Assembly: GCA_013180625.2 (NCBI GenBank)
Contig: SNVD02002490.1
Coordinates: 100,044 to 164,043, forward strand
Reading direction: 5' to 3'
Source: Boswellia sacra
Lineage: Eukaryota > Streptophyta > Magnoliopsida > Sapindales > Burseraceae
DNA: 64,000 bases
The translations under genes were made by a program, and so were the position numbers. Below, piece after piece: positions 47,921-61,613 of the stretch (its first letter is position 1; the number at the start of each line of letters is the position of its first letter). Under the pieces are notes generated by a model. The model had not been told where the DNA came from. It worked only from the letters and a program-made list of their open reading frames with translations, and ran no database searches.

Positions 47921-50900
47921 TTACGGGTAGTACTTCTTCAAGTGCTCAATATTCCATGGATGACGGAGCGACCTCCCATCCATGGTGACCAGTCTGTAGG
48001 TGCCTGGTCGGATGACTGCCTTGACTTGATACGGACCCTCCCAGTTGGGCCCCAATGCTCCATCAGTGGGATCTCGGGTACTTTGCAGTACTTGTCTTAA
48101 AACCAAGTCTCCCTCTTGGAAAGATCGGCGCTTAACTTTAGAGTTGAAATATCGAGCAACCCTCTCTTGGTAAGCAGCAACCTTGACACTAGTGAGATCC
48201 CTTTCCTCCTCAAGAAGATCCAGGTTGAGTTGAAGGCTTCTATGATTAAGCTCTTCGTCATATCCCTCGGTACGAGGTGATGGAAGGCCAATTTCAACAG
48301 GTATGATAGCTTCCAAGCCAAACGCCAAGGAGTATGGGGTTGCTCCTGTTGCTGTATGGACAGTGGTTCGGTATGCCCAAAGCACTTGTGGAAGCTCTTC
48401 TGGCCATGCACCTTTCCTAGCATCTAATTTGGTCTTGAGGAGGTGTTTAATTGATTTGTTAACAGCCTCCACCTGACCGTTTGCTTGAGGATGAGCTAGA
48501 GATGAAAAGCACAAAGAGATGTTCAACTCCTTACAGAAGTTCCTAAAGTTGGAGTTGTCGAATTGCTTGCCATTGTCCGTAATGATGGTGTGAGGGATAC
48601 CAAACCTATAGACAATTGACTTCTTTACGAAGTCTGTGGTCTTCTTTTCAGTAATCGATGCGAGGGGTTCAGCTTCTGCCCACTTAGTGAAGTAATCAAT
48701 TGCCACAACAACATATTTAACTTGACCTTTACCCATTGGAAGAGGTCCAATAAAGTCTAGTCCCCATTGGGCGAACGGCCATGGGGCTGTCATTGGAGTC
48801 ATGTTCTCAGGAGCTTTCCTTGGAATGTTGGCAAACCTTTGGCACTTGTTGCACTTAGTTGAAAATGTTTTAGCATCATTTTTCATGGTTGGCCAATAGT
48901 ATCCTTGCCTGATACACTTATGAGCTAGAGATCGTCCATCAGAATGGTTACCACATATCCCTTCGTGGATTTCCCTGAGAGCATAATCAGCTTCTTCTGG
49001 GCGAAGACATTTTAGAAGAGGAAGGCTGAACCCTCTTTTGTAAAGAACACCATTGACCATAGTGTACCTTGACGCTTTCCCCCTTACCTTGATCGCTTCG
49101 TTTCAGTTAGCTGGAAGTTTCCGCGTTTCTAAGAACTTTATGATAAGGTCCATCCAGCAAGGGCTACCATTTATGATCATTGTTTTCTCTGGTGGAAGCT
49201 CATATTATGATATGCTTGGAGATTCTAGAACAACAATGTGATATGCAGTCGGTACAAGGGGGTCTATTCCTGAAGTAATTCTGGCTAAACTATCAGCATT
49301 TGCATTCTCCACTCTTGGGACTCTTACGATGTCGAAACCTTCAAAATCGTGTAGAAGGGAGTTAACTTTATCTAAGTAAGCTATCATGGTAGAGCCTTTT
49401 GCTTGATAGTCTCCACGGATTTGGTTAACCACAAGTTGGGAATCGCTGTGGATGACGATCTCTCCTACCCCCAGGGCAACTGCCAGCCTAAGTCCTCCAA
49501 GGAGAGCTTCATACTCTACGACATTATTTGTGGCTTTAAAATTGAAACGTAGTACCACAGCCACCTCTACTCCATCCGGGGTTGACAGAATCAAGCCAGC
49601 TCCACTACCAATCTTGTTAGATGACCCATCTACGAATAAGATCCATGCCTTCTGTGGATCGATTCCCATAGACATTGGTCGATCACTTGACCCTGTACTG
49701 GTCTCTTCATCCTTCTCTTCTATACTGCTTGAAAATTCGGCAATGAAGTCAGCGATTGCTTGCCCTTTGATTGATGGTCTTGCAACATAGTGTATGTCAA
49801 ACTCTCCCAACTCAATGGACCACTTGACAAGTCTTCGAGAAAGCTTTGGACGATAGAGTATCTGTCGTAAAGGGTGATCAGTTGGGACCATAATAGTATG
49901 TGCTTGAAAATATGGGCGAAGCTTTCGTGCCGCAACAACTAAGGCGAGAGCCAGCTTCTCCATAGGAGGGTATCTACCCTCGACATCCGACAAGGCCTTA
50001 CTCACATAATAGATTGGCCTCTGGATTCCCTGATCTTCACGGACAAGAGCTGCACTCACTGTACATACGGAGACTGCTAGATACAAAAAGAGTGGTTCCC
50101 CCAAAATTGGTTTGGAGAGGAGAGGAGGAGAACCTAAGTACTTTTTCAGCTGTAGGAAAGCTTTCTCACACTCATTTGTCCATTCAAACTGCTTGCAGTT
50201 CCTTAACGCTTCGAAGAAAGGGTGACATTTGTTAGTCGCCCTAGAAATAAAGCGATTTAAGGCGGCCACTCGTCCAGTGAAGACTTGGATATCCTTTAGA
50301 GTTTTGGGAGACTCCAGCCGCATAAGTGCTTGGATTTTCTCAGGATTGGCCTCTATCCCCCTTTGAGTGACAATAAATCCTAAGAACTTCTCAGAGGATA
50401 CCCCAAAAGCACATTTGGTGGGATTCAACTTCATATCATGCTTCCGGAGGATGTCAAAAGTTGTTCGGAGGTCGTCTACGTGGGATCTAGCGTCCATGCT
50501 CTTGGTGAGCATATCATCCACATAAACTTTCATTATCTTTCCTAGGAGAGGAGCAAACATGGAGTTTACCAACCGTTGATAAGTCGATCTAGCATTTTTC
50601 AATCCGAAAGGCATCATCCGATAACAGTACAACCTTCTATCAGTGATGAAGGCTGTTTTTTCTTCATCCTTTGAATACATGGGAATTTGGTTATAACCAG
50701 AATAAACATCCATGAAGCTCAGCAATTGGTGGCCAGCTGTGGCATCAACTAATTGATCTATCCTGGGCAATGGAAAACTGTCTTTTGGACAATGCTTGTT
50801 CAAATCTTTGAAGTCGATGCAGACACACCATTTTCCATTGCCTTTTTTCACCAATACAACATTAGAGAGCCATTCGGGGTAGTTTACCTCTCAAATGATT

Positions 50901-53757
50901 CCACTTGTTAAGAGTTTTCCCACTTCTAAGACAATCGCCTTTGAACGCTCTGGGGCTTGGTGCCTCCTCTTTTGTCGAACGGGTTGAGCCTGAGGGTTGA
51001 CATTAAGGCGGTGGACGGCTATATTCGGGTCTATGTCGGACATATCTTCGTGAGACCATGCAAAAACGTCGCTGTACTCTCGAAGAAAACCAATCAATCT
51101 ATCCTTGATAGGTAGAGGAAGATTCTTACCCACCTTCACTGTCTTCTCCGGATCATTCAGACAGACAGGGACGTCATCCATCCCTTCTATTGGAGCTACA
51201 GCCTCCCCTTTCTCTTGTTCTCATGGATCCAAACTTTCCATCCCCTCAGAAGGCTCTCCACGAATCATCCATAGCTTATGTGCCTTCTCTTTAAAAGCCA
51301 TGTTGTAGCATTCTCGAGAAGTTCGTTGTTCACCTCTTACTTCTCCTATCCCTGAGGGTGTTGGAAATTTCAGAACATGATGATAGACACCCATCACGGC
51401 CTTGAAGTCGTAAAGTGATGGCCGACCAAGGATGGCGTTATAAATACCCGGATGATCTACTACGAGAAAATTCACCATCTTGGTTGTCTGTATGGAGCCT
51501 TCTCCCAAGGTCACAGGTAACGAAATTACTCCTTCAGGAATAACCTTTCCTCCAGCGAATCCCATCAGAGAAGTTTGGATGCCTCTCATATCTCTACGGT
51601 TGAGACCCAATCGATCAAATGCATCCAATGATATTATGTCGCCGAGCTCCCGTTGTCAATCAACACTCTTCGTAGCCTTTTATTAGCCACTATTACTGTG
51701 AGGACCAAGGCATCACAATGTGGATGATGGATACCCTGCGTATCTTGTGATAAAAAGGAGATAACATCACGATCTCCTAAATTGGTGGAAGAGGCTGTCA
51801 GGTTGACTTCGTGGCGAGGAAGGTCGTATCTTGCTTGCCTAGCCAGGTGCCTTCGGGCTTGGGAACTCGAACCAGCCACTACTCCCCCAAAAATTATGGC
51901 TACTTCTTCTAACGGTTCCTTCCCTTTGTCATTCTTGTTGGATGGTTCAGGGGGTCGATAAATGTATTCTTGTAGCTGGCCATCCTTGATAAGACCCTCG
52001 ATTTGTCTCCTCAGTTCGAAATAGTCTGCAGTATTATGACCATGAGCCTGGTGGAAATGACAATACTTTCTCTTATCTCTTGTTTTTGGATTCGACCGTA
52101 AGGGGGCAGGTTCTTTCAGTAGACCTTTATCTTTGATTTCCTTCAAGATATCCTGCTGTGGCATATTAAGTAACGTGAAAGTGCAGTGTTCCTCCTGAGG
52201 TCGATCATGATGCTCTTGGCGGGGTTGGGAGGACGACCCTTGCAACAAGAAGCGATCATTTCTGAATGTATCTCGTGTGGAGCATCGATCCGAAATTGAC
52301 CTTCGATTTCTATCATGGGGTTCTCTTCTATGATTATCATATGGTCGTCTATCTGCACGTGAGAAACTAGGCATCACCGAAGTTTGCCCAGGGTAATTTG
52401 CTTGAAAAATTTCCTCTGCATCAGCATGGCTAGAGATCCTTGCTAATGCTTCTTGGTACGTGCGTGGGAGGTTAACGGAGAATTCCCATGCTAGAGGGAG
52501 CTCCCCTCTGATTCCTTGAACTAAACCTTGCATAGCGTAACCATCATGAAATAAATCCACTCGGGCAATCTTCCGCTGATATCTGTCCACAAATGCACGG
52601 AGGGATTCATTACGACCCTGCTTGATTGAAAGAAGGCTCTGTGCTGGTCGGCTTCTTGTCTTCATATTGCTAAAATGTGTGAGGAAGCTACGAGCAAGTT
52701 CATCAAAGCTGGAGATGGATGCAGCTGGTAGCCTTCTATACTATTGCTTAGTAGATCCTCAAAGGATAAGAGAAAAAGTTCTACATATGATTCCCCCTAA
52801 GGCCCCTTGTATCTTCATATGAGAAATAAAAGAGTCTAAATGCTCTCGGGGGTCCGTCGTCCCTTGGTACAGCTCATGTTGCGGCATCCGGAATCCGTAT
52901 GGGTATCTTTCCCTAAGGATATCTTCAGCAAAGGGTGATTCCCATTGTGGACGACCATCTTCTTCTCCTCCTGAACGCTTAATCAACTTCTCCAGTTTAT
53001 GGATTTTTTCATCCATTTCTCGCTTGAACTCCGCATAATGATTATCCGATGTCTCCTCCTCTGAGACATCCATTGGGATAACATCTGGGCGATGATTCTT
53101 AACTCTAGGTGGTGAGCTGGGGCGATTTCTCTTTGATTGATAATTACCCCCCGGAGCGTAAGGACCATGATAAGAATAAGCTAGATGATCAATATTACTT
53201 CCCATTGGTCCCTGCTCAAAGCTTATATGGTGCTTCTTGTTCAAAGAGTGTCGAAGGTCTATTGCTGCTAATGGTTGTTCAGATATGATGTGCGAGGGAG
53301 AGGGAATCTTTGGGCGACCATCCCCTCCTTGAGCAATAAGATGAGGAAGATTTGGTTGGATAACCTGATGGAGAGGCAATTCAGTAGTCTGGGCGACTAG
53401 ATCAGGACGTCTACCAACATCCGTCGGGACATTAGGCACTACCATAGCACTCATTGGGTTATTCTCAACAGTGTTTGCAGCCTGTTGAGCACTTTGTCCA
53501 AATGTTTGGTTGAACATAGTCACCATACGGTTCATTTGTTCACCAAAATTTCGCATGGTATGTTCTATGGTTGTTAATCGACTTGTCTTGCCTTTCCTCA
53601 GTCTTGAAAGCCGGGGTTGCCTAGGGTTAGGCCCCACCCCAGAGGATATCACTAAAGCTCTCCCTGTATCAACTACCCTTCAACATCGGGGAGGTGCTTC
53701 TACCTCGATTTCTTCATCAACCTCTAGGGAGGTTGAGTGTTGGGATTCGTGACTCAT
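47921..53757 (-). pseudogene. gag-pol polyprotein of the Tat element, disabled
   Basis: Starts at the ATG at 53757 (MSHESQHSTSLEV). Order: gag with the retrotransposon gag block (about 52900-52450) and a CHFHQAHGHNTADY zinc motif; aspartic protease IDNGSSA near 51650; reverse transcriptase with PFGLKNARSTYQRLV and YVDDM near 50520; RNase H; a second, archaeal-type RNase H (WILFVDGSSNKIGSGAGL); integrase with the HHCC zinc finger, GLDFIGPLP, DNGKQFDN and GQVEAVNK, ending at 47921. The double RNase H defines the Tat lineage. Damage: nonsense codons near 53680, 52759, 52741, 51221, 50889, 49205 and 49100, and a one-base deletion just after the protease motif (about 51640). Apart from that deletion the frame is continuous. 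Confidence 0.93.
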
Positions 53758-53812
53758 GACATGTTTGAGTATGTTTGGATGGGAGCAACAACTAAAGAGG
53801 CTTAAATTGTCT

Positions 53813-53830
53813 TCCCACAGACGGCGCCAA
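53813..53830 (-). other. Primer-binding site of the Tat element
   Basis: Minus strand TTGGCGCCGTCTGTGGGA, one base inside the 5' LTR; a usual Tat-type primer site. Confidence 0.85.
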
Positions 53831-53831
53831 C

Positions 53832-54213
53832 TGTTGATGCACGATTTCCAGACGGCTGGGAAGCAGGTCGGGGCTCGAATCGTACGTCAGGTCCAATCCT
53901 GCAAGCAAAGAAAAACAGTCAGGGGTGCCGACGGTGATGCCGGCGAAGACCCTCCGACGCTCAAGTCAGTTTCCGACACTTCGAAATTTTCTGGGAGAGT
54001 TTCCTAGAGAGAGAAGCTCTCAAAAGCAAAGGAAATTTAAAGAGAGAATGAGTCCAGAAAAGTGTACATACCTTGAGTAATAATTCGGAGGGTTTATATA
54101 GGAGTCAAGATGGGTCATTGTGGGACCCAGATAATAGGCCCAAATAATGGGCTTCAATAATGGGCTTACTGTATTAGAAATAATTGAGGCCCAATTTTGT
54201 TATGGCCATAACA
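53832..54213 (-). repeat. 5' LTR of the Tat element
   Basis: 382 bp, pair of 43245-43626; followed on the plus strand by the duplication GAAAG (54214-54218). TATATAAACC on its minus strand is the likely TATA box. Confidence 0.95.
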
Positions 54214-54678
54214 GAAAGAACACCAAGATTTAAGTTGTTCGATTCAAGAAGAACCTACATCCACTGGGAAGGTTGCAGAAGAATTTCACTGCGAAGAAAA
54301 GCGGATTACAAGGTGTTACAATACTCTCCCTCGCTAAGAATCACTCCCTTCTTAGCCCTACACGTTTTCCTAGAAACCTAACAAGAGAGTATTATGAAGT
54401 CCTCTCTCAAATAGAAAAGAAAGTCTTTATATAGTGTCTTGGTTGTGAATAGTAATAGCCATTTGTGCAGTAGTGCAATGTGCCTTGCGCGGGAGCATAA
54501 TATCTTTACTTGAACACGAAGTGTCTTTTCTCCGTTGTTGCGCAGTGGCGCAACTCACCTTACGTAGGAGCGCAACATCTCTGCTACGTTGTGCAAGAGA
54601 GCGATCCTTTTTACACATGAGCACGGGTCCTTAGGTCTGACATCAGATTTAGCTAGGATTTGTGAGCCAAAATTAACA
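54214..54678 (-). repeat. 3' LTR of copia-3, proximal part
   Basis: Minus strand starts TGTTAATTTTGGCTCAC at 54678, after a purine-rich stretch (GGTAGAGATT), and runs to the Tat insertion. AACACCAAGATTTAAGTTGTTC near 54219 is typical of Tork-type copia LTRs. Confidence 0.8.
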
Positions 54679-54761
54679 AATCTCTACCATGGATCTCAAA
54701 TCCTTCATCTTTATAACACACTATAGTCTTCTGTCAATAGAACACATCAAAGAACCTCATC

Positions 54762-55010
54762 CTAGACCTTTAACAGATCCAAATAAGGCAATAACTTACT
54801 TAATGATACTATCTTCATAGCCATATTTGCTGGACTATCTTTCGTAGAAATATTCTCCACTTTTATAGGTCCTTTCGCTATAACATTGTGAACAAAATGC
54901 AACCTTACATTAATATGCTTAGTATGTTCATGATACATTTGATTCTTCGTAAGATGTATAACACTTTGACTATTATAAAACACAGTCATAGACTTTTGTG
55001 ACAACCCAAG
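54762..55010 (-). pseudogene. RNase H C-terminal end of copia-3
   Basis: Minus strand reads SQKSMTVFYNSQSVIHLTKN and HEHTKHINVRLHFV, the end of a copia RNase H, with the LTR following. It is cut at 55010 by a solo LTR and continues at 58059. Confidence 0.85.
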
Positions 55011-57624
55011 TGTAACATCCTAAAATTCTAGTGTACATGGCATGATGTATAATAAATACATATGTATTAATATGGATTAATGTACATGTGATGTATTTCA
55101 ATTGTAGTGTAATAATTAAACGAATAATAGACTTCATTGAAAGAATGGGAAGAGGGACGACTAAGTGGTATTTTGGCCTAATGTTTGTCTATAAAAAGGA
55201 GAGAATTCTAGAATTATTTCATTTTTGCTCCCTAGCTCGCACGTTCCAGCCTTTGCTCTCTCTATTTTTCCTTCATAAAAATCACCAAGAACTTGAAGGA
55301 AGGAAGTGGTACAAACTCACCTCTTCTTTAGAATTCTTATTTTATTGTTTATATATTTGCAAGAATTCCCTTGGCTTGTGATGTGAGTATGAGAATTGTT
55401 GTTTGGTATGGAAATTGCGTGGAAATGTGAATTTGAATGAGATTTGAAGGTATCTAAGTGAGGGGATGAGGATACAAAGCTAGACGTGAGAGTTTAGTCC
55501 AAATTCTGCAATGTTTTTACACTAAACAGTGCCTATTTTGAAAATTCCTAAAAATTAGAGAAATGTTTTTTGGTTCTAAAAATTTTACTGATAAAAATAG
55601 ACATGTCTAAGAGTGTATATAAATTAGATTCACTCAAAAATTTGAAGTATGCGAATTATAGTGAATTTTGGAACTTCTGATATGGAATTTCACATTTCCC
55701 CTGTCTTAGAACAGAGGAAGGGAAAACGAATTTGGTTGAAGGTCCAAATCTTAGTAAAATTATCTTATTTTTGGTATGCAAGTTCTTCTACATGTTTTTT
55801 ATGACAATGTAAATTTTCACTAAGATTGAAGCTCTGTATAAATTGTTATGAATTTTTAAATTTGACTTGATAAAACTGGAACTTTTAGTTTTCAAAATAG
55901 GACTGTTAGAAATAATTGGGTTTGAATGATTTAAACCCCTTGTAAAGCCATGATTTTTGGTATGGAGGTATTCGTATGTGTTATATACCAGCCAGCAAAA
56001 TTTTGTAGTTATTTGAGTAGTATTGCAATTCCTTTAAATTTTTAAGTCTCTACTACTCAGTGAAATAAATGCATTGATAGAATTGTTGAGTTAATGAACT
56101 AAGTTATTTTGAGTGGGCATATGACCTTATTTGGCTCTAAAAATTTTAAGGAGACATGTTATATGAGTGTAAAAGTTCTCTATGCATTTGTGTGGATTTC
56201 AGAATACACAATTGTTTGGTATAAATTGTTTGATAGAGTATATATAAAAATAGAGCCAAAAAGGGGAATTATTTCACCAATATGTATGTTGACCCTTAAA
56301 ATGATTTTGTGTTGTTTTTAGGTTAAAAACAAGCATTAACAAAGGAGCTGAATAAAGTAATTGAGCTAACTATTTTGAGGCAACAGTAAATCGTGTTACA
56401 CTGTATGTGATATTGTGTATTGTGACACTATTAAATGTTAGCACTTTGATGCTTAAATTTGGATATTTGGTGATTGTAAAAGAAGTTTAATATAGAGCTT
56501 CTTTTATGTGATTGATTGTGAATTGTGAAATGTGATTGGCATGCCAAAAACTTTGGAAACTTAGCTCTAATAGCTTGAGGGGAGGTATGGACCATGTGTT
56601 TTTGTATACGAGATTCGGTAGCATGGGCCCGGTATCACCCGGATTGTCAGAGTAGCCTTGAGCTATTTCAAGTGTAGGCATCTATGCATATCTGTACTAT
56701 TTCATGTAGCAGGATAGAGTCCAGTAGGATTATATGGCTATCACCTCTAGGTGATGGCGGATTCGTGCAATGTGAGAATGTGATAAATACTCATTACGAC
56801 GATGCCTTGCCTACGGATGCTGCCAATAGGTAGCTATGTCATATAGACCCGTATATGTGATATGACTGTGATATGAGAAGTCCTACCTTGATTAGAGAGC
56901 CTTATTTCCTAAGCGACTGTAACTAATATTGTGAAAGCTTCCTTATTATGTGATATGGACATAGTATATGTCATTAATACGGTATCGAGTATGGTATTGT
57001 ATGTGAGTCCTTAATGTACATTGAAGGAAAATGTGTGTCTATGTATGGATATCCATATGAATAATGTGTCTAGCTTAAAGAAGCTCAAGTGTGAATAAAT
57101 TATGTGATTATGATTGTACATGAGGATGTGATGACTTGAGAAATGTGAACTCAATTATGTGAGAGTAAATCGACCTACAGAGGTCTAGATAGAAAATTGG
57201 CGCAGGAGTGCAATATATGTGGCACAAGAGCATAGATGTAACCGATATGAAACCAGTCAGACATAGAGTTGGCACAGGTGCGCCACTCATATGGTGTAGG
57301 AGCACCAAGTTGGCACATAGAAATGGTTACAAGTGATTTTTGGGTAATTTCTTCTTTAACAAGTTATCTTATCCTTGTGTACTAAGAAATGAACAGTATT
57401 CGTACTGTAGATTGAATTTGCTGTTATTGAACATTGTTGTATATTCACTTAGCTTGTTTATTAAGTTTTACTCATTAAACTTATTGTGTGTCTCGGGTGA
57501 CCAATAGACTGAGAGCTAGATGGAGGACTTTTGGTAATACTGACGGAGTTTTCTTGACAACCACGGACCGCTGCCATATATTAACATGACTATACTATAG
57601 AAATTCTTTTGATTTTGAATGTAG

Positions 57625-57679
<55 letters not shown>

Positions 57680-58058
57680 CTAGGAACTCTGTATGGATAA
57701 TGCTTAATAAGATTTTAAAAGAAATGACAGAGTTCACTATCAAATGACTGTTTAAATGTTACACTCGATATGTTTAGTATTGGGAGTGTGACAGTACTAG
57801 TATTAGAGCAGCTTTGCGTGTCCTCTGTGCGGTGGTGGGGCAAACCTCAGCGAGGATGCTGAGTCCTTAAAGGGGGTTGTATGTAACACCCTAGGCGAAT
57901 CCCACATCGGTAAGACACGGGAGAGATGCTGGGTCTATGAGTAGCGGTTCCTTACCCACCTGCGAGGCACCTTTGATGTATGGACATTGAAAGGACAAAA
58001 CCGTGAGGCCCATTGGGCTAAAGTGGACAATACCTTGCGGCGGAGGTAAGGCGTTACA
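55011..58058. repeat. 3-kb solo LTR in copia-3
   Basis: Starts TGTAACATCC and ends GGCGTTACA (TG...CA), with the 5-bp duplication CCAAG on both sides (55006-55010, 58059-58063), inside one RNase H protein. No coding domains in 3048 bp; short ORFs such as 55088-55381 match nothing I recognise. A TA microsatellite sits at 57624-57677. The last 170 bp (TCCCACATCGG, GGACAAAACCGTGAGGCCC) resemble the tail module seen at 23.1-23.7 kb. Most likely a solo LTR of a gypsy element with long LTRs; orientation not settled. Confidence 0.75.
57624..57677. repeat. (TA)n microsatellite
   Basis: Nearly pure TA run of about 54 bp. Confidence 0.97.
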
Positions 58059-60394
58059 CCAAGTTCAACTACCAAACCCATTAACCGCAAAATTTCATTT
58101 ATAGCTTCAGTAATAGCTATATATTTAGACTCCGTAGTTGATAAAGCAATAATGGATTGCAACTGAGCTTTCCAACTAACACATCCTCTATCAAATGTTA
58201 ACACATGGCCTGTTTGAGACCTCCTCTTATCAAGATCCCCTGCATAAATTGCATCAACAAAGCCCTCCAAAATTGTTTCTTCTTGTTCTATTCGGCCAAA
58301 CACCAATCGTCTATTGATTGATCATTTCAAGTATCTTAGCAACCATTTTACTACTTCCCAATGAATCTTACCCGGATTTGCTATAAACCTACTGACAACT
58401 AATACAGCCTTGCAATATTTGGATAAGTTCACATCATCAAGTATATGACACTCCCTATTGTATTCACATATGGAATCCTATCCATTTAAAGTTTTTTCTC
58501 ATCTATCTTGGGACACAACTCAAATAAAAGTCTAAAATGCACTGCCAATTATACACTAATAGCTTTTGCACCACCCATGCTAAATCGATGCAAGACTTTT
58601 TCAAGATAGTTTCTCTGAGGCAAGAAGAGTGTACCTTTGTCTCTATCCCAATGAATGTCCATCCCCGATATCATCTTAGCCTTCCCTAAGTCTTTTATAT
58701 CGAACTTAGTCCGCAGCAACTCCTTTAAGTCTTGAACTTTTGAGATTGCCTTACTAGCTATGAGCATATTGTCAACACACAAGAGCAAGTAGACCATATC
58801 CAGACATGTAGTTCCCCTATAGTAAACATGACTATCATAGGAACTCTTTGAGAAACTCTTACCAACTATGAATGTATCAAACTATAGATACCATTGTCTT
58901 GGACTTTACTTCAAACCATACAATGATTTTCTCAACAAGCAAACACATTGTTCGTTACCTAGAAGTTCAAATCCCTCAGGTTGGCTTAATATATCTTCTC
59001 TTCTAACTCACCATGCAAGAACATAATTTTGACATCTATCTGCTCAAGCTCAAGATTAAAACAAGTCATAAATGATAGAAGAACCCTCATCGACATGTGT
59101 TTCACTATTGGAGAGAAGATCTCATTGTAATCAATCCCCTCACACTATGTAAACCCTTTAGGCACTAGCCTAGCCTTGTATCTAGGCTTCTCACCTGATA
59201 ATCATTCTTTTCGTTTGAATGTCTATTTACAACCAACGAGTTTTTGTTTTTTAAGCTTCTCTACAATCTCCTATATTTTATTCTTATTCAAAGAATTAAT
59301 CTCACCTAACATTGCCTCTTTTCACTAGATAGACTCGTCACAACTCACGACCTCACAATATGTAAGTGGCTCATTCCCATTAATTATATCAATTGTATTT
59401 AAAGCATAAGCTAAAAAAGTCAGAGTAACTATATCTTTCTAGAGGCCTGATTTGCCTCCTTTCTCTGTCCCTCGCGAATCTATAATCTAGCTGTGGTGGT
59501 TTGTTATTGCTCAGCCTCAGGTGCGTCCTCAATTGCTTGTTGTCGAACAATGCTTGTAGGTCCACCTCAAAACCAACAATCTGTAACTTTGAACCAGTTG
59601 CCTAAGATTTTTCTAACTCAGAAACTCCACCATGCTGTACAGTCAATCCCAGAATTTCATCTTCAGTGAAGACAACATCTGTACTAACAATTGGTTTTGA
59701 TACTCCCTGAGCCTTGTACCACAATCTATAGCCTTTTGTACTTGTGGGGTAGCCAACAAAGATATATTTCAATGCTCTAAGCTCTAACTTCCCATCATTC
59801 ACATGTGTATATAATATATGTTGTGCAGCCAAACACTCTCAAGTTGTCATAACTCCCTGGTCTACCAAACCACAGCTCCTTGGGTGTTTTGCAATCAATA
59901 GCTGTAGAAGAACTTCTATTTACTAAATAAGCTATAGTACTCACAGCTTTTGCCCAGAAATCTTTTTCTAGTCCTGCATTAAAAAGCATGCACCTAACTC
60001 TCTCTACCAAAGTTCTATTCATTCTCTCAACTAAGCCATTTTGTTGGGGAGGGAGGTATGCCTAACTATTTTATGTCTCACAATCCAATGATCTTTACAA
60101 TAAGAATCAAACTTAAGACTACAAAACTCAAGCCCATTATCTGTTCTAAGTTTCTTCACCTTTTTACAAGTCTGAGTTTCTACAAGCTTTTTCCATAGTC
60201 TAAACTTTTCAAAAGCTTCATTTCTATGGTTTAACAAGTAAATCTATACCTTCCCAGAATAATCATCGGTCAAGGACAATAAATACTTGTTACCACCATG
60301 CGAAAGCTTGCTAGCTAGACCCTAGAGATCTGAATGCACATAATCAAGAGTACTATTTGTAGTATGAACACAGGTTGAGAAACATAGTCGACAT
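58059..60394 (-). pseudogene. Integrase, reverse transcriptase and RNase H remnants of copia-3
   Basis: Minus strand, in order: integrase core with LRTDNGLEFCS (60237-60031), NRTLVERVRCMLFNAGLEK and LRVFGC (60022-59795), the KYIFVGYPTSTKGYRLW block (59832-59602), a badly decayed reverse transcriptase in which the YVDD box reads CVDN (near 58775), and RNase H with CVSWKAQLQSIIALSTTESKY. Many stops and frame changes. The style (RNRT-type integrase, LSTTESEY-like RNase H) suits the Tork/TNT1 lineage. Copia-4 cuts it at 60394. Confidence 0.88.
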
Positions 60395-60599
60395 TGTTAG
60401 CCCTAAGGCTACATGATAATTTTGATGATAACAATACACATTGATTAATTAAGATTTACTAACATGTTTATTTATGTGCAAGAGTAAGATCATTGAAATA
60501 ATTTTAAAATCAAGAAGAGGCTTATTAAAATGAAGTGTTGAAGCTAAGGAGAAGACTACATTTTAAAGGCACCAAAGTTTAAGAACAAGGATTGACTCA

Positions 60600-61330
60600 A
60601 GGAATGTGACACATGAGCAATGTTCAATCAATTGGTCATATATATCTCTACAAATATCCAAATGACGTGATTCTTGAGCCTTTGGTAAGCTTACTCAATT
60701 TATAACATTTCATATGTTTTAATGAAATTCAAATTTCAAGTGCAAGGTTGTCCAAATCATCATGCAATTTGAAAGACAAATAGAAGCAGCTGACATGAGC
60801 ACCGAATACTCCTTTGGACATAGCTTGAGCTAGAAAAATCAAAATGACTTGATTCTTGTGGCATTAGAAAGATGACTTAATGGGGCACATTTCATATTTT
60901 TTGAAGAATTCAAATTTCAAATGGAAGGCCGACATAATTGACATGCAATTCGGTGGACTGACACAGAGAAGAAAAATCAACTCACATGAGCACCGAATAG
61001 TGTTTTGGCCATATCTTAAGATAGAGATATCCAAATGCTTTGATTCTTAATGTTTTGGAAATATTATTCAAATATGCATATCTTTCATGTTTTGAAGAAA
61101 TTCAAATTTCAAACGAAATGCTGACATAATTATCATTCAATTTGGTGGACTGACACAAGAAAGAAAAATCAAGTCACATGAGCACCGAATGGTGTTTTGG
61201 CCATATCTTGAGCTACGGATATCCAAATGACTTGATTCTTAATGCGTTGGAAAGCTTATTCAAACATGCAAATCTTTTATGTTTTTCAGATTTTCAAATT
61301 TCAAACGAAACATTGACAAAAATGATAGAC
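60600..61330. repeat. ~190-bp tandem repeats within the copia-4 LTR
   Basis: CATGAGCACCGAAT occurs at about 60794, 60984 and 61178, with a diverged first copy at 60612. Each is followed by ATCCAAATGACTTGATTCTT-like and GAAATTCAAATTTCAAA blocks. Confidence 0.88.
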
Positions 61331-61613
61331 AATATTACAGTTTTTATGGTGGGCAAAAAATTTGGAGTTGGTGTCTTCACTTGACTAAGTTCATCCCATT
61401 TGCCTATAAAAGGAGCCCTTCTCCCATGCATTCAACAAGTGCAAGAGAAGCATTTTATCAAGCAAAAAGCAAGAGAAATATCAAGTCTAGAGAGCTTTTA
61501 TATTATTTATCTACTCTTTGAAGAGAGTTATACTTTGTTGTAAAAATTATCTTTGTTCTTGTATTGTGGTGAGAGTGAGATATTATTGTAAAGGATAATA
61601 GTTATCCTTGAGA

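Larger units (their letters stand above)
43245..54213 (-). mobile_element. Tat-lineage Ty3/gypsy retrotransposon, complete with antisense gene
   Basis: 382-bp LTRs at 43245-43626 and 53832-54213 (both TGTTGATGCACG...ATAACA on the plus strand), 5-bp duplication GAAAG on both sides, primer-binding site, polypurine tract and gag-pol, all minus-oriented. Between pol and the 3' LTR (43627-47600) lie GC-rich tandem arrays and a spliced ORF on the opposite strand, the layout known for Tat elements such as Ogre, Grande and Retand. By eye the LTRs differ at about 27 positions, nearly all transitions, i.e. near 7%. Length 10,969 bp. Confidence 0.95.

Noticed and set aside
55088..55381. 97-aa ORF
   Set aside because: Inside a solo LTR; no domain.
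57884..58058. TGTAACACCC...GGCGTTACA as an independent 175-bp element
   Set aside because: No target duplication around it; the CCAAG duplication belongs to the whole 55011-58058 segment.
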